From Solicoccozyma terricola (Eukaryota; Basidiomycota; Tremellomycetes; Filobasidiales; Piskurozymaceae): DNA of 64,000 nt. The stretch is taken from the NCBI GenBank assembly GCA_001600875.1, contig BCLD01000003.1, positions 1,135,477 through 1,199,476 on the forward strand, written 5' to 3'. This document shows positions 46,641-59,405 of this stretch, in pieces. Within the stretch, counting starts at the first letter, position 1. Every line of letters begins with the position of its first letter. A model generated the notes under the pieces. That model was not told the DNA's origin. It made no database searches and saw only the letters and a program-made list of their open reading frames with translations. Position numbers and translations under genes: made by a program.

Positions 46641-48324
46641 TTAAACCGCAATAGGATGACCTGATACATCTTGTCCCATCTCAACCTTCGTCCGCGTACT
46701 AGAGGACCCTCTACCCGAGCCAACCTGCTGAGCTCGATATTTCCAATACCTAACCCCCCCACCCCCACCCAAAAAAAGAAGCCGGAACCAATCCATCAGC
46801 TCCCCAACACGCTTTAAACCCTCCTTAATGAGATCGAAAAAAGACAACCCACGATTTACGCATCATATCCCATCTTTCTCCTAATTCAGTAAACAACGTC
46901 GCTGCACTTTTCCCATCTCCTTGTTCTACTGCACAATCTGCCATCCACTCAATAGCGAATGGGACGGGTAGTGGGGTGTTTGGATTTGATGAACTGGTTT
47001 GTTCGGGTGAGGTGAGGTTGGTGGTTGTTTGGAGTGGGTGAGGGATCGTGGTGTATGGGAGGATTGAGGGAAGGGATGTGGATAATGGGATTGAAAGGTG
47101 TTTGTGTGCGCTGGTAAGGCAAGGGAGAGATGAAGGTTATTAACAGAGATTCATGAGTCGAAGTGTTTGAAAAGGGGGGGGGGGGGGGNGTAGGGTTTTG
47201 TTTTGTTTTGATTCTACTCACCCTCGTAGATAATTCCAAGCAGAAGCATTATGCGGAATCTTCCTAATCTCATCCAAAGCGTAGCTAAACAACCTCCTCC
47301 CAGGATCAGTATCGTCCCCTCCACCACCTCCACCACCACCACCACCATCATCAAACAAACAAAATACTCACTCAATCTCCTCTTTCCCACCATTTGCTCC
47401 TACCCTCCCAAATACCAAAAACCATCTCCAAGCCCAAGCTGAATTATTCCTTCCATCTTCATCTAACATCCCCACACACCATTCTTTCTCTTCATCCCAT
47501 TGTTCGATCGAGATACGATTTTCAACTTGGACTCCAGATTCAGATGATGATGATGAGGAGGAGGGAGATGAGAAATGAGCGTATAACCAGTGGAGGTATG
47601 CCCATGTATGATAGTTTTTTGGATCGGGGATTAGTGATGTATGGATGAATGTGATTTCGGATGTTAACGAGGGTGGTGACAGTGTTTTGATTAGTAGAAG
47701 ACGATGGTGCCTGTTTGGGGAGGGAAAGGAAGAAGAAAAGAAGGCGGGGGGGAGGAGGATGAGTGAATTGAACGGTGGGGAAAAGGGGGAAGGACGGGGG
47801 AATATGACAAACCAGACTTGATAACTCTTTAAATTCTCTTGAGCGAATTCATTCATTAATTCTAATTCTTGTTCAAGATCCGCTTTAATCTCAAGTAAAG
47901 TCTCGAATCGATATTGCCTTTAAGAAGTGAAAAAACCCACCACAAGAACAAATCAACTCCCCAACCGCCTGATTATAGCACATATACGTATCGGAGGGGT
48001 AAACACTCACCAAACACTATAATGAGCTGGATTCAACCTGATGATATGTTCCGTGACGTCTAAAACCCTTTCTGATTTCTCATTCTTCTCAACTAACGCT
48101 CTGAATATATTCGTAGCGTCGGTATCTTACCCCCCGGTGCAATCAATTTACCACCATCAGTCGGGTACGATTACGGATTGTTCGCGAAGCAATTACTCAC
48201 ACTCTGCGCTATACATGATAGGGACCAAACATGTTACCGCATCTGTCTGTGGGATGGGTACGAGGTCTACGTAGGTGGGACGGGATGAGTAAGGGATGTA
48301 TGAGTCTGAATGGATGATGGCCAT
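46641..48324 (-). CDS. RAM2: Protein farnesyl/geranylgeranyltransferase type I alpha subunit
   Basis: Starts MAIIHSDSYIPYSSRPTYVD at 48324 and continues LVPIPQTDAVTCLVPIMYS, the typical N-terminal motif. PFTA repeats follow: IFRALVEKNEKSERVLDVTE with LNPAHYSVW, then NEFAQENLKSYQVW with HHRLLLIKTLSP, then DPKNYHTWAYLHWLYAHF, then GRNNSAWAWRWFLVFGR. The ending MRKSYWKYRAQQVG matches the family's DPIRxxYW tail; the stop is TAA at 46641. It forms the alpha subunit shared by farnesyltransferase and GGTase-I, which modify Ras/Rho CaaX proteins. The introns contain a 17-nt G run with one ambiguous base (47174-47190; sense poly-C). It is divergent from RIB1. Confidence 0.9.
47174..47190. repeat. Poly-G tract (sense C) with an N in RAM2 intron
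   Basis: A G run interrupted by a single N at 47189; the sequencer could not resolve the homopolymer. Confidence 0.9.
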
Positions 48325-48763
48325 GGTTGTGGGATGAGGATGTGTTGTATGGTATGGTATGGTATGGTATGGGTTGAGTGTTATAGGGACGACGAACTAA
48401 TAGGGATAAGGGACAATAGAGGAAGGCGGGGAATGTCACGTGGAAGGGAGGGGGAGGAGGAGGGGAGAGAGAGCGGGGGGAAGAGGCCGTAATAAGCTTG
48501 TTGTATAAGCTTTCCTCAGACGGTGTGCCACCCAACCCGTTTCCCATCCCTCCCTTTCTCACCATGGCAATCACCTCCCCTCCGCTAATCCTCGGAGCCG
48601 ATAACCCGGGTTATTAGCAATCGAACCCGTACTTCCGGGAGATGCAGTCAACAGCGCTCAAGGTCATCTACAGCTCATCCCAGGTCATCCCAGCTCATCC
48701 CAGCTCATCCTAGCTCATCCTAGCTCATCCTAGCTAATCCCAGGTCAACTTACCACTCCCAAT
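48325..48763. promoter_or_regulatory. Divergent promoter, RAM2 / RIB1
   Basis: A (GGTAT)n microsatellite lies at about 48346-48371 in the RAM2 leader and CACGTGG at 48437-48443. A 10-bp tandem repeat runs 48661-48740, directly before the RIB1 start. Confidence 0.6.
48661..48740 (+). repeat. 10-bp tandem repeat (AGCTCATCCY) upstream of RIB1
   Basis: Eight in-register 10-bp units, variants of cagctcatcc, caggtcatcc and tagctcatcc, end 24 bp before the RIB1 ATG. The period equals roughly one helical turn. Confidence 0.85.
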
Positions 48764-51700
48764 ATGGCTCACGCTCAACCCACAGCATCCGACTTTGCCC
48801 TCCTCGACCTCCTCACAGGTCCCAACCCACCCCACCACTCCAGATACCACACCACCACACCCGTCCTCGGGTCACTTCTACCCATCCCCATCGCAGGAAC
48901 GGGAGGGGTGTCCGGAGGTCCAGCGGGTGGAGGGAATTCAGGCAGACCAGCGAGAAAGTTACCTAGGAGGGAACAACCGTTGGATCCGTTGATGATTTCA
49001 GCGGTTATTGAAGGGAGTGCGGAGAAGGCGACGAGGAATCATTTTGGACACGAGTTTTTACGTGAGTGGTCTGAGTGTGAGCGTAGCGAGCAATCTTGTC
49101 TTGCCTGAGCGTAGCGAAGAATCGCTCTTCCACGAGCGCAGCGAGCATTGAATTTCTTCGCGAGCGAAGCGAGCACTATGTCCCTGAGCGTAGCGAAGAA
49201 TCTCTCGTCCGCGAGCGCAGCGAGCACTCTCTTTCTTCGCGCGAGAAGCGAGCACTATGTCCCTGAGCGTAGCGAAGAATCTCACTTCCGCGAGCGCAGC
49301 GAGCATTCTCTTTCTTCGCGCGAGAAGCGAGCACCATGTCCCAGAGCGTAGCGAAGAATCCCTCTTCCGCGAGCGCAGCGAGCATTGATTTTCTTCGCGA
49401 GCGCAGCGAGCACTATGTCCCTGAGCGTAGCGAAGAATCTCTCCTCCGTGAGCGCAGCGAGCATTCTCTTTCTTCGCGAGCGAAGCGAGCACTATGTCCC
49501 TGAGCGTAGCGAAGAATCCCTCTTCCGCGAGCGCAGCGAGCATTGATTCTCTTCGCTCGAGAAACGAGCAATCTTGTCTTACCTGAGCGTAGTGAAGGCG
49601 ATGTCTCCCGGGAGCGCGGCGTGCACTATGTCCCTGCGCGTAAATATTCTCCTTCGTCTTCTTCTTCTTCGTCTTCTTCTTCTTCGTCTTCTTCTTCTGC
49701 CGTTTTCTTTGTGTCTTCTCTTTGTCTTCTCTTTATCTTCCCTTTATCTTCTCCTTCCTCTTCCCCATCTGCTCCTTCCTTTTTCTCATCCTATTCTTCC
49801 TCATCTCCCGTCGTGTCTCTTTTACTTTTTCCTCTTCGCTCTCTTCCTCTTCCCTCGTCGTCTCTCTTCCTTCATCTCCCTGCGACGCAACTGCCCGTAC
49901 ATTGAAAGACTGATTCTTTTGATCCATGTAAACCCGCCACCAGCTGCACGACGACTCATTCCAGGAAGTTACGCATCATGCGATGAATCTCGACCGCCTT
50001 CTCCCTCGCTTCCGGACGCCATACCGACGCTTCGACCCGTCATGCGATCTCAGCAAGCTCCTAGACGGGAGAGATTGCGAATGAAGGCGTTGTTGGAAGG
50101 AAAAGTCGATATGGACGTCAAGAAAGAGGATGAGATTGGAGTGGTAGATCGTGTGCAAAATGCACAGAATGCGCAGAATTTGGAAAAAGAGGTCAAACCT
50201 CCTAGAAGGAGAATGTCGATCGATCCAACTGGAGTGTCAGCTACACTCCGATTAACAAATCCACCGACTGGCCCAACTCTCAAGGAGACAGAGCATGCTT
50301 TGAACACGCCGACAGCTGCGATCGACAGTCGTCGTCTACCACCTCTCCAAGTGAAATGCCACGCGAGAACACGTGTTCCAACCCCGCACGGAGAGGTCTT
50401 TTTACATCTTTATCTGAACAATCACGATGCAAAGGAACACCTCGCTATTGTTGTAGATCCTGTACAACTCGATCCTCTAAACACGTTTGGAGGCGGGGGT
50501 AGTGGCGATCAAGTCGTTCACGTTTTGAAAAAGAGGAGACCGATTCGGAGTAAGACATTGGATGCTGTTTGGAGGGAAGGAGAGACTGAGATGGAGAGAT
50601 TGGTTAGAGGTGCTTATGTTGGGAGATTGAGTGGACAGGGTGGGCAGATGAGTCAGCCTGATGAAGGTAGTCCTAATCACCAGGTCGAGGACGACGCGGG
50701 GGATTACGAGGACATGTTACCGTTAGTCAGAATCCACTCGGAGTGTTATACCGGAGAGACGATCGGGTCGATGAGGTGCGATTGTGGAGAACAATTGGAT
50801 GAAGCGTTGAGGCAGATCGCCGAGGATCAAAAAGCTGGCTTGACAGTCGCAGGGAAGGATAAAAGGGACAAGGAGTTATTGGATAGGAAATCTACGATTC
50901 ACGCCATTCAAAGCGAGGATCAACGGATGAGAAGCGTTACTCCTTCCATCGACGGGGAAATTGGAAGCTCCACCGAAGACGACATGGCCATGTCGATTGA
51001 AATCGACAGAGATGTCGATGTCGCTTCCGAACAAGCGGGATTGTCAACTCGCTCCGCCTCGCCGGCATGTGGAAGATCAGACTCGAACATGGCTCAGTCG
51101 ATGCTTTCCACGGCATCCAGGTCGTTCACCCGACGCCACACCAGCATCAAGGACATCTACCTACCAGGACGAGGAGTCATCGTTTATCTCCGACAAGAGG
51201 GCAGAGGAATCGGTCTGCTGGAAAAGATCCGAGCGTACAACCTTCAAGACCTCGGCCATGACACCGTCTCTGCGAATCTCATGCTCGGCCATGGGGCGGA
51301 TGAGCGAAAGTATGACATTGCAGCTGCTATTCTGCAGGATCTAGGGATGGCTACTGACGACCAAGGCACTCAACCCATTCGACTACTGACTAATAACCCG
51401 GAAAAAGTCCAAGGTCTCGCTAGCGAAGGAATCACGATCGCGGAACGCGTAGGTATGGTTCCACGAGGATGGAAGTCGTCTGCAGGCGCTAAACACCGTC
51501 GTCAACGGAAAAAAACCACGGTGTCTCACGTCCGACAAGCCATGTTCGGGGATATCATCAGTGCGCATTCGCACGATGAGTCGGAGTTCGAGGAGGATCT
51601 AGACGAGAAGGCATACGAGGACTGGAGGTTGAGAAGAGGTGGAGTGGGATTAATTGGTGGTGGTGCTGCTAGTGGACCGGAGTTGGAGAAGTATCTGAGG

Positions 51701-51848
51701 ACCAAGGTGGAGAGAATGGGACATTGTGAGTCTTTCGCGGAGTCGGGATGTTCGACATCGGCGGCTGATCGGTGACTACCCCGTCAGTGATCGATTTGCC
51801 AACTGAGAAAACTACATAGACGTCTTGAGGGCTGTTGATGGGTTCTAG
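48764..51848 (+). CDS. RIB1: GTP cyclohydrolase II (riboflavin biosynthesis)
   Basis: Exon 1 is 48764-49061 ([20 protein letters not shown]). An 882-nt intron follows, and exon 2 starts at 49944 ([18 protein letters not shown]). The catalytic domain has the zinc-cysteine set [29 protein letters not shown]. The nucleotide site [35 protein letters not shown] comes about 110 residues later, separated by a Ser/Asp-rich insertion. [17 protein letters not shown] is the C-terminal family motif. A last intron (about 51730-51814) joins [11 protein letters not shown] to a stop at 51846-51848. The enzyme opens GTP to the first riboflavin intermediate, releasing formate and pyrophosphate. Confidence 0.93.
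49071..49650 (+). repeat. 79-bp tandem repeat array in RIB1 intron
   Basis: The motif gagcgtagcgaag starts at 49107, 49186, 49265, 49344, 49423 and 49502, exactly 79 bp apart, so there are six full units. Each unit holds three related modules: gagcgtagcgaagaat, gagcgcagcgagca, and gcgagcgaagcgagcac or a variant. Both edges carry a variant where cactatgtccc is replaced by caatcttgtctt (49091 and 49569). Since 79 is not a multiple of 3, this is not a coding repeat. Confidence 0.95.
49650..49875 (+). repeat. CTT-rich pyrimidine tract in RIB1 intron
   Basis: About 225 bp of almost pure pyrimidine (ttcttcttcgtct units at first, then mixed cttcct). It lies between the 79-bp array and the splice acceptor at 49943. 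Confidence 0.85.
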
Positions 51849-52099
51849 CACATGGGGTAGAGAGCATTTGTATAGAGCAGGTTTGCATTTTTGCCACAAC
51901 AATTCATCTACGCGACTATTTCACGTGTCACGCGTGTAGATTCGTCAGTCAACATAGCAGCAACAACATCAACACACATTTGTATATCCTTTGAATACCA
52001 TCCTCGACCGACTCTAGGCCATCACCATACTTCATCTTAAAAGCATGCTCTGCTAGTTCAGTCTTCACTCGCTCATTCGACATCTCTTCGAGTACCAAA

Positions 52100-55000
52100 A
52101 TGATGCATTTTTCGCGGTTGTTCGGATCAGATACAAGAGAGGATGATGCCGAGCAGACGAGAGTGAACGGCGAGCAGACGAGAGGGGATGGCGATCAGGC
52201 AAAAGCGGACGGTGAGTGGGAAGGAGCGAACTGGCAATAGTTTGTATCATGTCTGACAATATATACCTCCTCCTGCAGCTCTCCTCACCAATTCGAATTA
52301 TACACCTCGCATGTTCAGATCCATCTTCACGCAAGCATCACCCGCATCGCCCGCATCACCTCTCTCTCATCCGAGCACCTCGAAAGCTACCACAGAAATA
52401 TCACCACCTTTCAATAGATGCTCTCCAAAGAAACTAAGGAAATCCTCGTCACTCCGCAACATGCTGCATCACAATAACGACAGTCATGGGAAAGAAGGAT
52501 GCATACCATCTCCCAGAAGCGAGGTGTTCACTAGCAGTAGCTCAAAATCCATGGACGACACGGTGTTCGAACGACCGATACTTGAAGTCAACGACGCGGA
52601 TGTCAAGCTCACATCTCCCGGAAGGAAGAGGGCAGGGAGTTTGAAGGAGAGAGCGAAAGCGATAGTCAGGAGGATGAGCTTTTCAGAGACAGATTGTGAG
52701 CTGCCCATATTCGCATTGCCCCCTCTTCATTCGCTGAGACTTGTTATACAGCCCCTCATTCATGGAACGATGAGACAGACGCCCCTCCGATGCCTCCTAT
52801 CCCGACTGACGCAACCACTACCAATCCCGGTCGTCCTTCGATCGAAAGCTTCGCCGCTCTATCAGGTACGCTCCCGTATGGAACTCCCATCCGTGGTCCG
52901 ATGTATGGCAAGAGAGGAATCTTGAGGGAAGATAACGTACCGGGATCTGGAAACTCCGGTATGTAAATCCGAGTCGATATCAGGGTTCAGATGAACTGAT
53001 CGGATTGTTGTTGACAGTCCGCTTCGTCTCACGAGACCAGTACAAAACCATTACTCCTAACACTTCCACTGTCGACGGATCTTTCATCGACGCTCCCGAA
53101 TCTATATCTCCACCCCATCTTCCCGAAACATCTCACCCCACAACGTTTCTGGCAAAACTGCACTCAGCAAGCATGACGGACACCTCTTTACAGGGGAATT
53201 TTGGTCATGCTGGTGTTACTGGAGATGCTGGACCGTCGAGACCTAGCTCGCTCACAAAGTCTCAAGGGAGGAATATGGCTTCTAGTTTCGGAGCGTTCGC
53301 TCCTGGAACATCGATATCAGTGGTGGACGCCCTCAACCCGTCCACCGTCGAGCCAGTCAAGACCAAAACTCTCCCTGGTCGCCCGCCGATACCCACTCAA
53401 CTACGTGGTCCTTCTTCGTCCAACGGAGGATCCACATCACCAAGCAAGACGGTCTCGTTCTCACAACTCGATATGCCATCCATGGATATGGGAGATCTCC
53501 CAGAAGACATGTCAAATCTAATGGATGGCGACCCTTCTCGTGTCGTCGACCTCACAGCAAATGCGACAGCCGACGTGTTTAACACCACCACCGGTAACAC
53601 TTTTCTGTCTGGAAGTGGAATGTCAAACATGTTCTCCGAGGCTGGCAGGACTCCGATGCCAAAGAGGTGGTTACGGGCTGACTCGAGTCCGGCACAGTCA
53701 CCCGCTCATTTGAGGTCACTTTCTGTCGGGTCTCCCGCAAGCGAGAAATACGAATCCAGATGGTCACCCGACACCTCACCTGGTAACGCTGGTGAAGCAT
53801 CTCTCAACTCGTCCTGTCGTTCTATTGGCGTGATGATCGAGCACGATGACGCATCGATGAACAGGGATGAAAAATCTTCTGTGAATGTCACACCTGGAGG
53901 GTCTCAAAGCAGGACTTCCAGTGTTGCACCCTTGACCTCCCCCACACCTCTACAGGCCGCGAGTCCACAGCAACTGTCTGCGGGATCTCCCGACAGCCGC
54001 TCAATACTCTCCTACTCGCAATCCAACCCGATAAGGGCGGTCCTGCACCGGCCATCTTCAGATCCAGAAGAGCCCGTCGTAAGCTCCCCGGACACAGTGA
54101 CACCTGCTCGTGCCGATGCAACGATATATCTCACCCCAATGTCGTTTATCGAGCGCTCCCTATCTTTTGGCTCCTCGTCCGAAGCAGGATCTCCGGAGGA
54201 GGTGTCCGAAGAGGCCTCGACATTTGCGCGACTGCCTCAAGCGCTCATGAGAACCTCCAACAACCTAATGGAAGCCCAGGAAACTCATGTTCAAATCGTA
54301 CAGATGGAACGGGACCGATATCGAGCCCTTTCGGAGAAACTGCAAGGGGAGCTTGAACTTCGACAGGATCTAATGGAGAAACTGAAGGCTCAGGTACGAG
54401 CGGTGCGCAGCTCACAACCGGGAGCTGTCGGAAGTACAAGCGCCGAAGAAACAGATGAAGAGACAGCGTCAGTGGCCGACCTCTGCGCCTCCCTCGAGCG
54501 GCGAAGACGGGAAGCGGCTGCTGAGCACCAGGGTCTCGTCGAGGAGAAGGCGACACTGTCACAGAAGCTGGTAGCCACCGAAGCAGAACTTAGAGACGCT
54601 CTCATTCGCATGGAATCTCTCCAAAGAGATGTGACACGCCAGGTGGAACGGGAGAATGCGATGGAGAAGACTTGCCGACAGCTCGAAAGCCAAGTGGAAC
54701 AGATGCGGTCGGACAAGTCGGTGATTTATCACCAGGCACGAGAGCAGGTCATTATGGGATACGCCGCCGAAGCAGGTGAGCCGGAACGTAATATTTTCAC
54801 CGTTAACCCCTCTGACGAAATTGCTAGCTGTAGTCGATGAGCAAGAGCTGCGGTCGCTTCGAGAAGCTTCTCAGAAGGACCGAGAGGAGCTGGTATTGCT
54901 TCGGCAAGAGTTACGAATGCAGTCCGAAAATCACGTCGATACAGAAACCGCCTTGAGACAAGAGATAGGCAAGCTCAGGGAGGCATTGGAGTCGCAGAGG

Positions 55001-56305
55001 TCTGACGCTGAGCGACGAGAAGAGCACATGGCTGCGTTAGAATTGGATGGGGAGGAACTGGCGGAATCATTGCGACAGAGTAGCGAAGAGAAGGGCGAGG
55101 TATGTAAATGCAACTTGCGGTCGTGCAAGTTTTAGGATCTGATCGCTACTCTTCACAGCTCGAGGAGACACTACGCCGCAGTGCATCGGATCACAAGAAT
55201 GAACTAGCGGCGGAGGTCGCGCATCTCCATTATCAGGTCCAAACCCTGGTTGAAGCTTCTGAGGCATCAGCGCAGGTTATCCAAGATCTGGAAACGAATA
55301 TCAGAGGGAGAGGGGAGGAAATCAATCACCTCAAGCAGATGCTAGCTTCCAGTCAGCAGGAAGCAGAGACGTCGTCTCGGGCTCTGGCAGAGGCCGAAGA
55401 TAGCCACGTTCGCGAGACGGCAGACCTCGAATACCAACGTCAAATCCTCCAGCAGCAGCTGGACCTAGCGAATTCGGGCATCCAAGCTCACAGTGAGGAT
55501 CTGAGAGCCCAACGAGAAAGCTTGCGGTTGTCCGTCCAAGCAGCGGCGACCGCTGCGGCTGAAGCAGACGATGTTCGTTCTCGTCTCGATCTTATGTCCT
55601 GCGAGGTCGACCGACTGCAGAAGGAGATTATTCTCATGCGATCGCAGTCAGCGAACAAGGAAGTGCAGATAGCTCAACTGCAGAAGCTGCGGGACCAGTT
55701 GAAAGAAGATAAGGAGATGCTCAACATCGCACTGGATTCGAAGCAGCAGGAGTTGGAGATTGTGAGTCTAATCTGGTTGGGGAGGCTAGGACTTCAACCT
55801 CATATTCCGTATACTGTTTCTGCAGATGAAACGCAAGTTCTCGGTCCGGGGTGTCGCTGGTATCACTCCCACGGCCTCGCGATATGGAGATGTCAGCCGC
55901 CGCATGGTAGAAGACACTCCTGGTCCTACCAAGACGTTGCCCAAAACTCCAGCCGTCAACAACCGTCAATCGGCAGCTTTCGTCACCCCGGCTATGCCGC
56001 TCAAGATGCTGCACCGCTCCGCTGCGCCAAAGTCTGTAGCTGAAGGCAAGCGAATGATTTCAGCCCTTGGTGAATCTGGCCGTCACAACTCAATGATCAC
56101 ACCGTCCCTCCCGGTTAGGAGTATGATAAGCGAGGCGGCTAGGAGACACAGTTTGATTGGTTCGGTACCGACGTTGGATCGCAGGCTCACTCGTGGGAGA
56201 GCGACAGAGGAGTCTGCTGGACGTGGGGATCTGAATATCCAAGGAGATGTGAAAGTCGGGGTTCGGCGTGAGGCCAGCAGTCATTCGGAGATACTGGCTG
56301 AGTGA
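52100..56305 (+). CDS. Large coiled-coil protein, possible microtubule-organising or spindle-pole component
   Basis: Starts MMHFSRLFGSDTREDDAEQT; the stop is TGA 56303-56305. After a disordered Ser/Pro N-terminus comes RGILREDNVPGSGNSVRF with SRDQYKTITP, a short basic-hydrophobic motif. From about 54240 to 55760 the protein is almost continuous coiled coil (heptads in ETHVQIVQMERDRYRALSEK and ESQRSDAERREEHMAALELD), across several exons. The C-terminus returns to QELEIMKRKFSVRGVAGITP then a Ser/Thr/Pro tail. Layout and motif suggest a cytoskeletal or spindle-associated scaffold, but this is inference; I cannot name the family. It lies head-to-tail with RIB1 and convergent with the adenylate kinase gene. 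Confidence 0.7.
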
Positions 56306-56506
56306 TGTGGGTAACTTGCATATATTACGAAAACTTGTCACGATGACTGTGCGATTGTACTTGACCCGAGGTTCTTCATCATAATGCGAATTCACCACCC
56401 GCACATGTACTCGTTATCCTGATGTACAAGCTGATAATCGACAGCTGCCTTTTTTCTTACAATGCACTTGAAACGCTACCCACCCGGGCGTGATAAAATA
56501 CAACCT

Positions 56507-56529
56507 CCCCCCCCCCCCCCCCCCCCCCC
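56507..56529. repeat. 23-nt poly-C tract between convergent genes
   Basis: It lies 16 bp beyond the adenylate kinase stop on the side of the coiled-coil gene's 3' end. This is one of the few long homopolymers here not inside an intron. Confidence 0.95.
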
Positions 56530-56544
56530 TTTCCCCCAACCCCC

Positions 56545-58257
<1,713 letters not shown>

Positions 58258-58561
58258 GATCGATGTTGATTCGAAATGGACTGGGAGGAGGAGGATGAAT
58301 GGGGAAGCAAGGCGGGTTAGGAGGGGTGTTTCCTCTGTTCGTGGACCTTTTTCCTCCCCTTTTATATTTTTATAACCGTAGGGATTGGCTTACGAATCGA
58401 GATTTTGTTTTGAATCGACTTGTAATAATAGACTGCTGTGTTGGGAAGTGACTTGTCCTGTCTGTCGGGGCGATCATATCAACCTGTGGTGTTGGTCATT
58501 TTGATGCTGATCCATCCCACATTGGTCGAAATACACTTCCATACAATGTAATCAGCAACAT
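58258..58561. promoter_or_regulatory. ADK2 upstream region / BNA1 3' flank
   Basis: This 304-bp interval lies between two minus-strand genes and presumably holds the ADK2 promoter. T/C-rich sequence precedes the start codon; no motif stands out. Confidence 0.45.
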
Positions 58562-59405
58562 CTACTTGGCCGGTGCAATCTCGCCACACTCTTTACACCT
58601 CCTACTTTCCTCATCCTCCATCCATCTGTTTATGAGTGGTTTCAACTGAGTTCCAAGATCAGTACAGTGGAAAACTTCTTCTCTGATTAGAGTGAGGGAG
58701 GTATGAGATGGGTTGGAGCAGAACCACTGGAGTTTATCTAGGGAGAGATGTGCAGGATTACCAAGGTGTTTTTGTCGTTGGAATAAGGGTCATTTCAACA
58801 ACGATGACTCTCACCAATTGTACCTTCAGGTCGTACTTGTTCCAATACAATGCCGATTGTATCGGCGAATCGACATGGATTGTGTGGTGTATTAGCTTTA
58901 TCAAGGATAAGCGAACAATTGAGTATGAGTTAGGAGTTATATCTATCCGTTGTTTCATTTTATTGTACTCACCGGGTAACAAGAACATCTCTCCTTCTCC
59001 AATCTCGATATCTCGTCGTTTACCCTCATCAATGACTTTCAACACCATTGCACCTTTATGTTGGTAGAACCATTCCTAGATTCGGGGAATTGTGTCTGAT
59101 TGTTAATTTGGGTGGGTGGTGGGATCTTCAGAAGATTACTTTTGATGATCACCTCTGTTTGGTTGACATGATAATCGTTCCTTGAATTCGGTCCACCAAC
59201 AATCATAACAGTGAAATTATCTCCAGAATATAAACAGTAGTTTCCTGTTGGAGTTTGTTTTACCCCGATCAAAAGTCATGTTTGGTGAGAAATGCTAGAG
59301 GTGGAGGGCAGGATGGAGAGGAGAATACACACCAACAGGTGGTTTGAGGAGATGGGAGTTATCCTGTAGCCATTTGGGGAAGTTGATTGGAGCAGGTAGA
59401 GGCAT
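58562..59405 (-). CDS. BNA1: 3-hydroxyanthranilate 3,4-dioxygenase
   Basis: Starts [20 protein letters not shown] at 59405; the stop is TAG 58562-58564. The cupin iron site is visible as [19 protein letters not shown] (His and Glu ligands) and, after a splice, [19 protein letters not shown] (His ligand). [13 protein letters not shown] lies between them. The C-terminal SLRWFCSN, an FHC, and [12 protein letters not shown] give the second cysteine cluster. About five short exons. The enzyme makes the quinolinate precursor in the kynurenine pathway to NAD. The upstream region shared with the LIM gene has four CACGTGA boxes. Confidence 0.92.

Noticed and set aside
49058..49543. 161-codon ORF on the minus strand across the 79-bp array
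   Set aside because: The repeat lacks stop codons in several frames; 79 bp shifts frame each unit, the product is pure repeat, and it overlaps a supported intron.
49071..49650. Possible CRISPR-like array
   Set aside because: Whole 79-bp units are similar, there are no unique spacers, and the context is a eukaryotic intron.
49574..49943. Extension of RIB1 upstream in the same open frame
   Set aside because: This Leu/Ser/Phe run translates the intronic CTT tract; exon 1 at 48764 joins at 49944 with exact phase.
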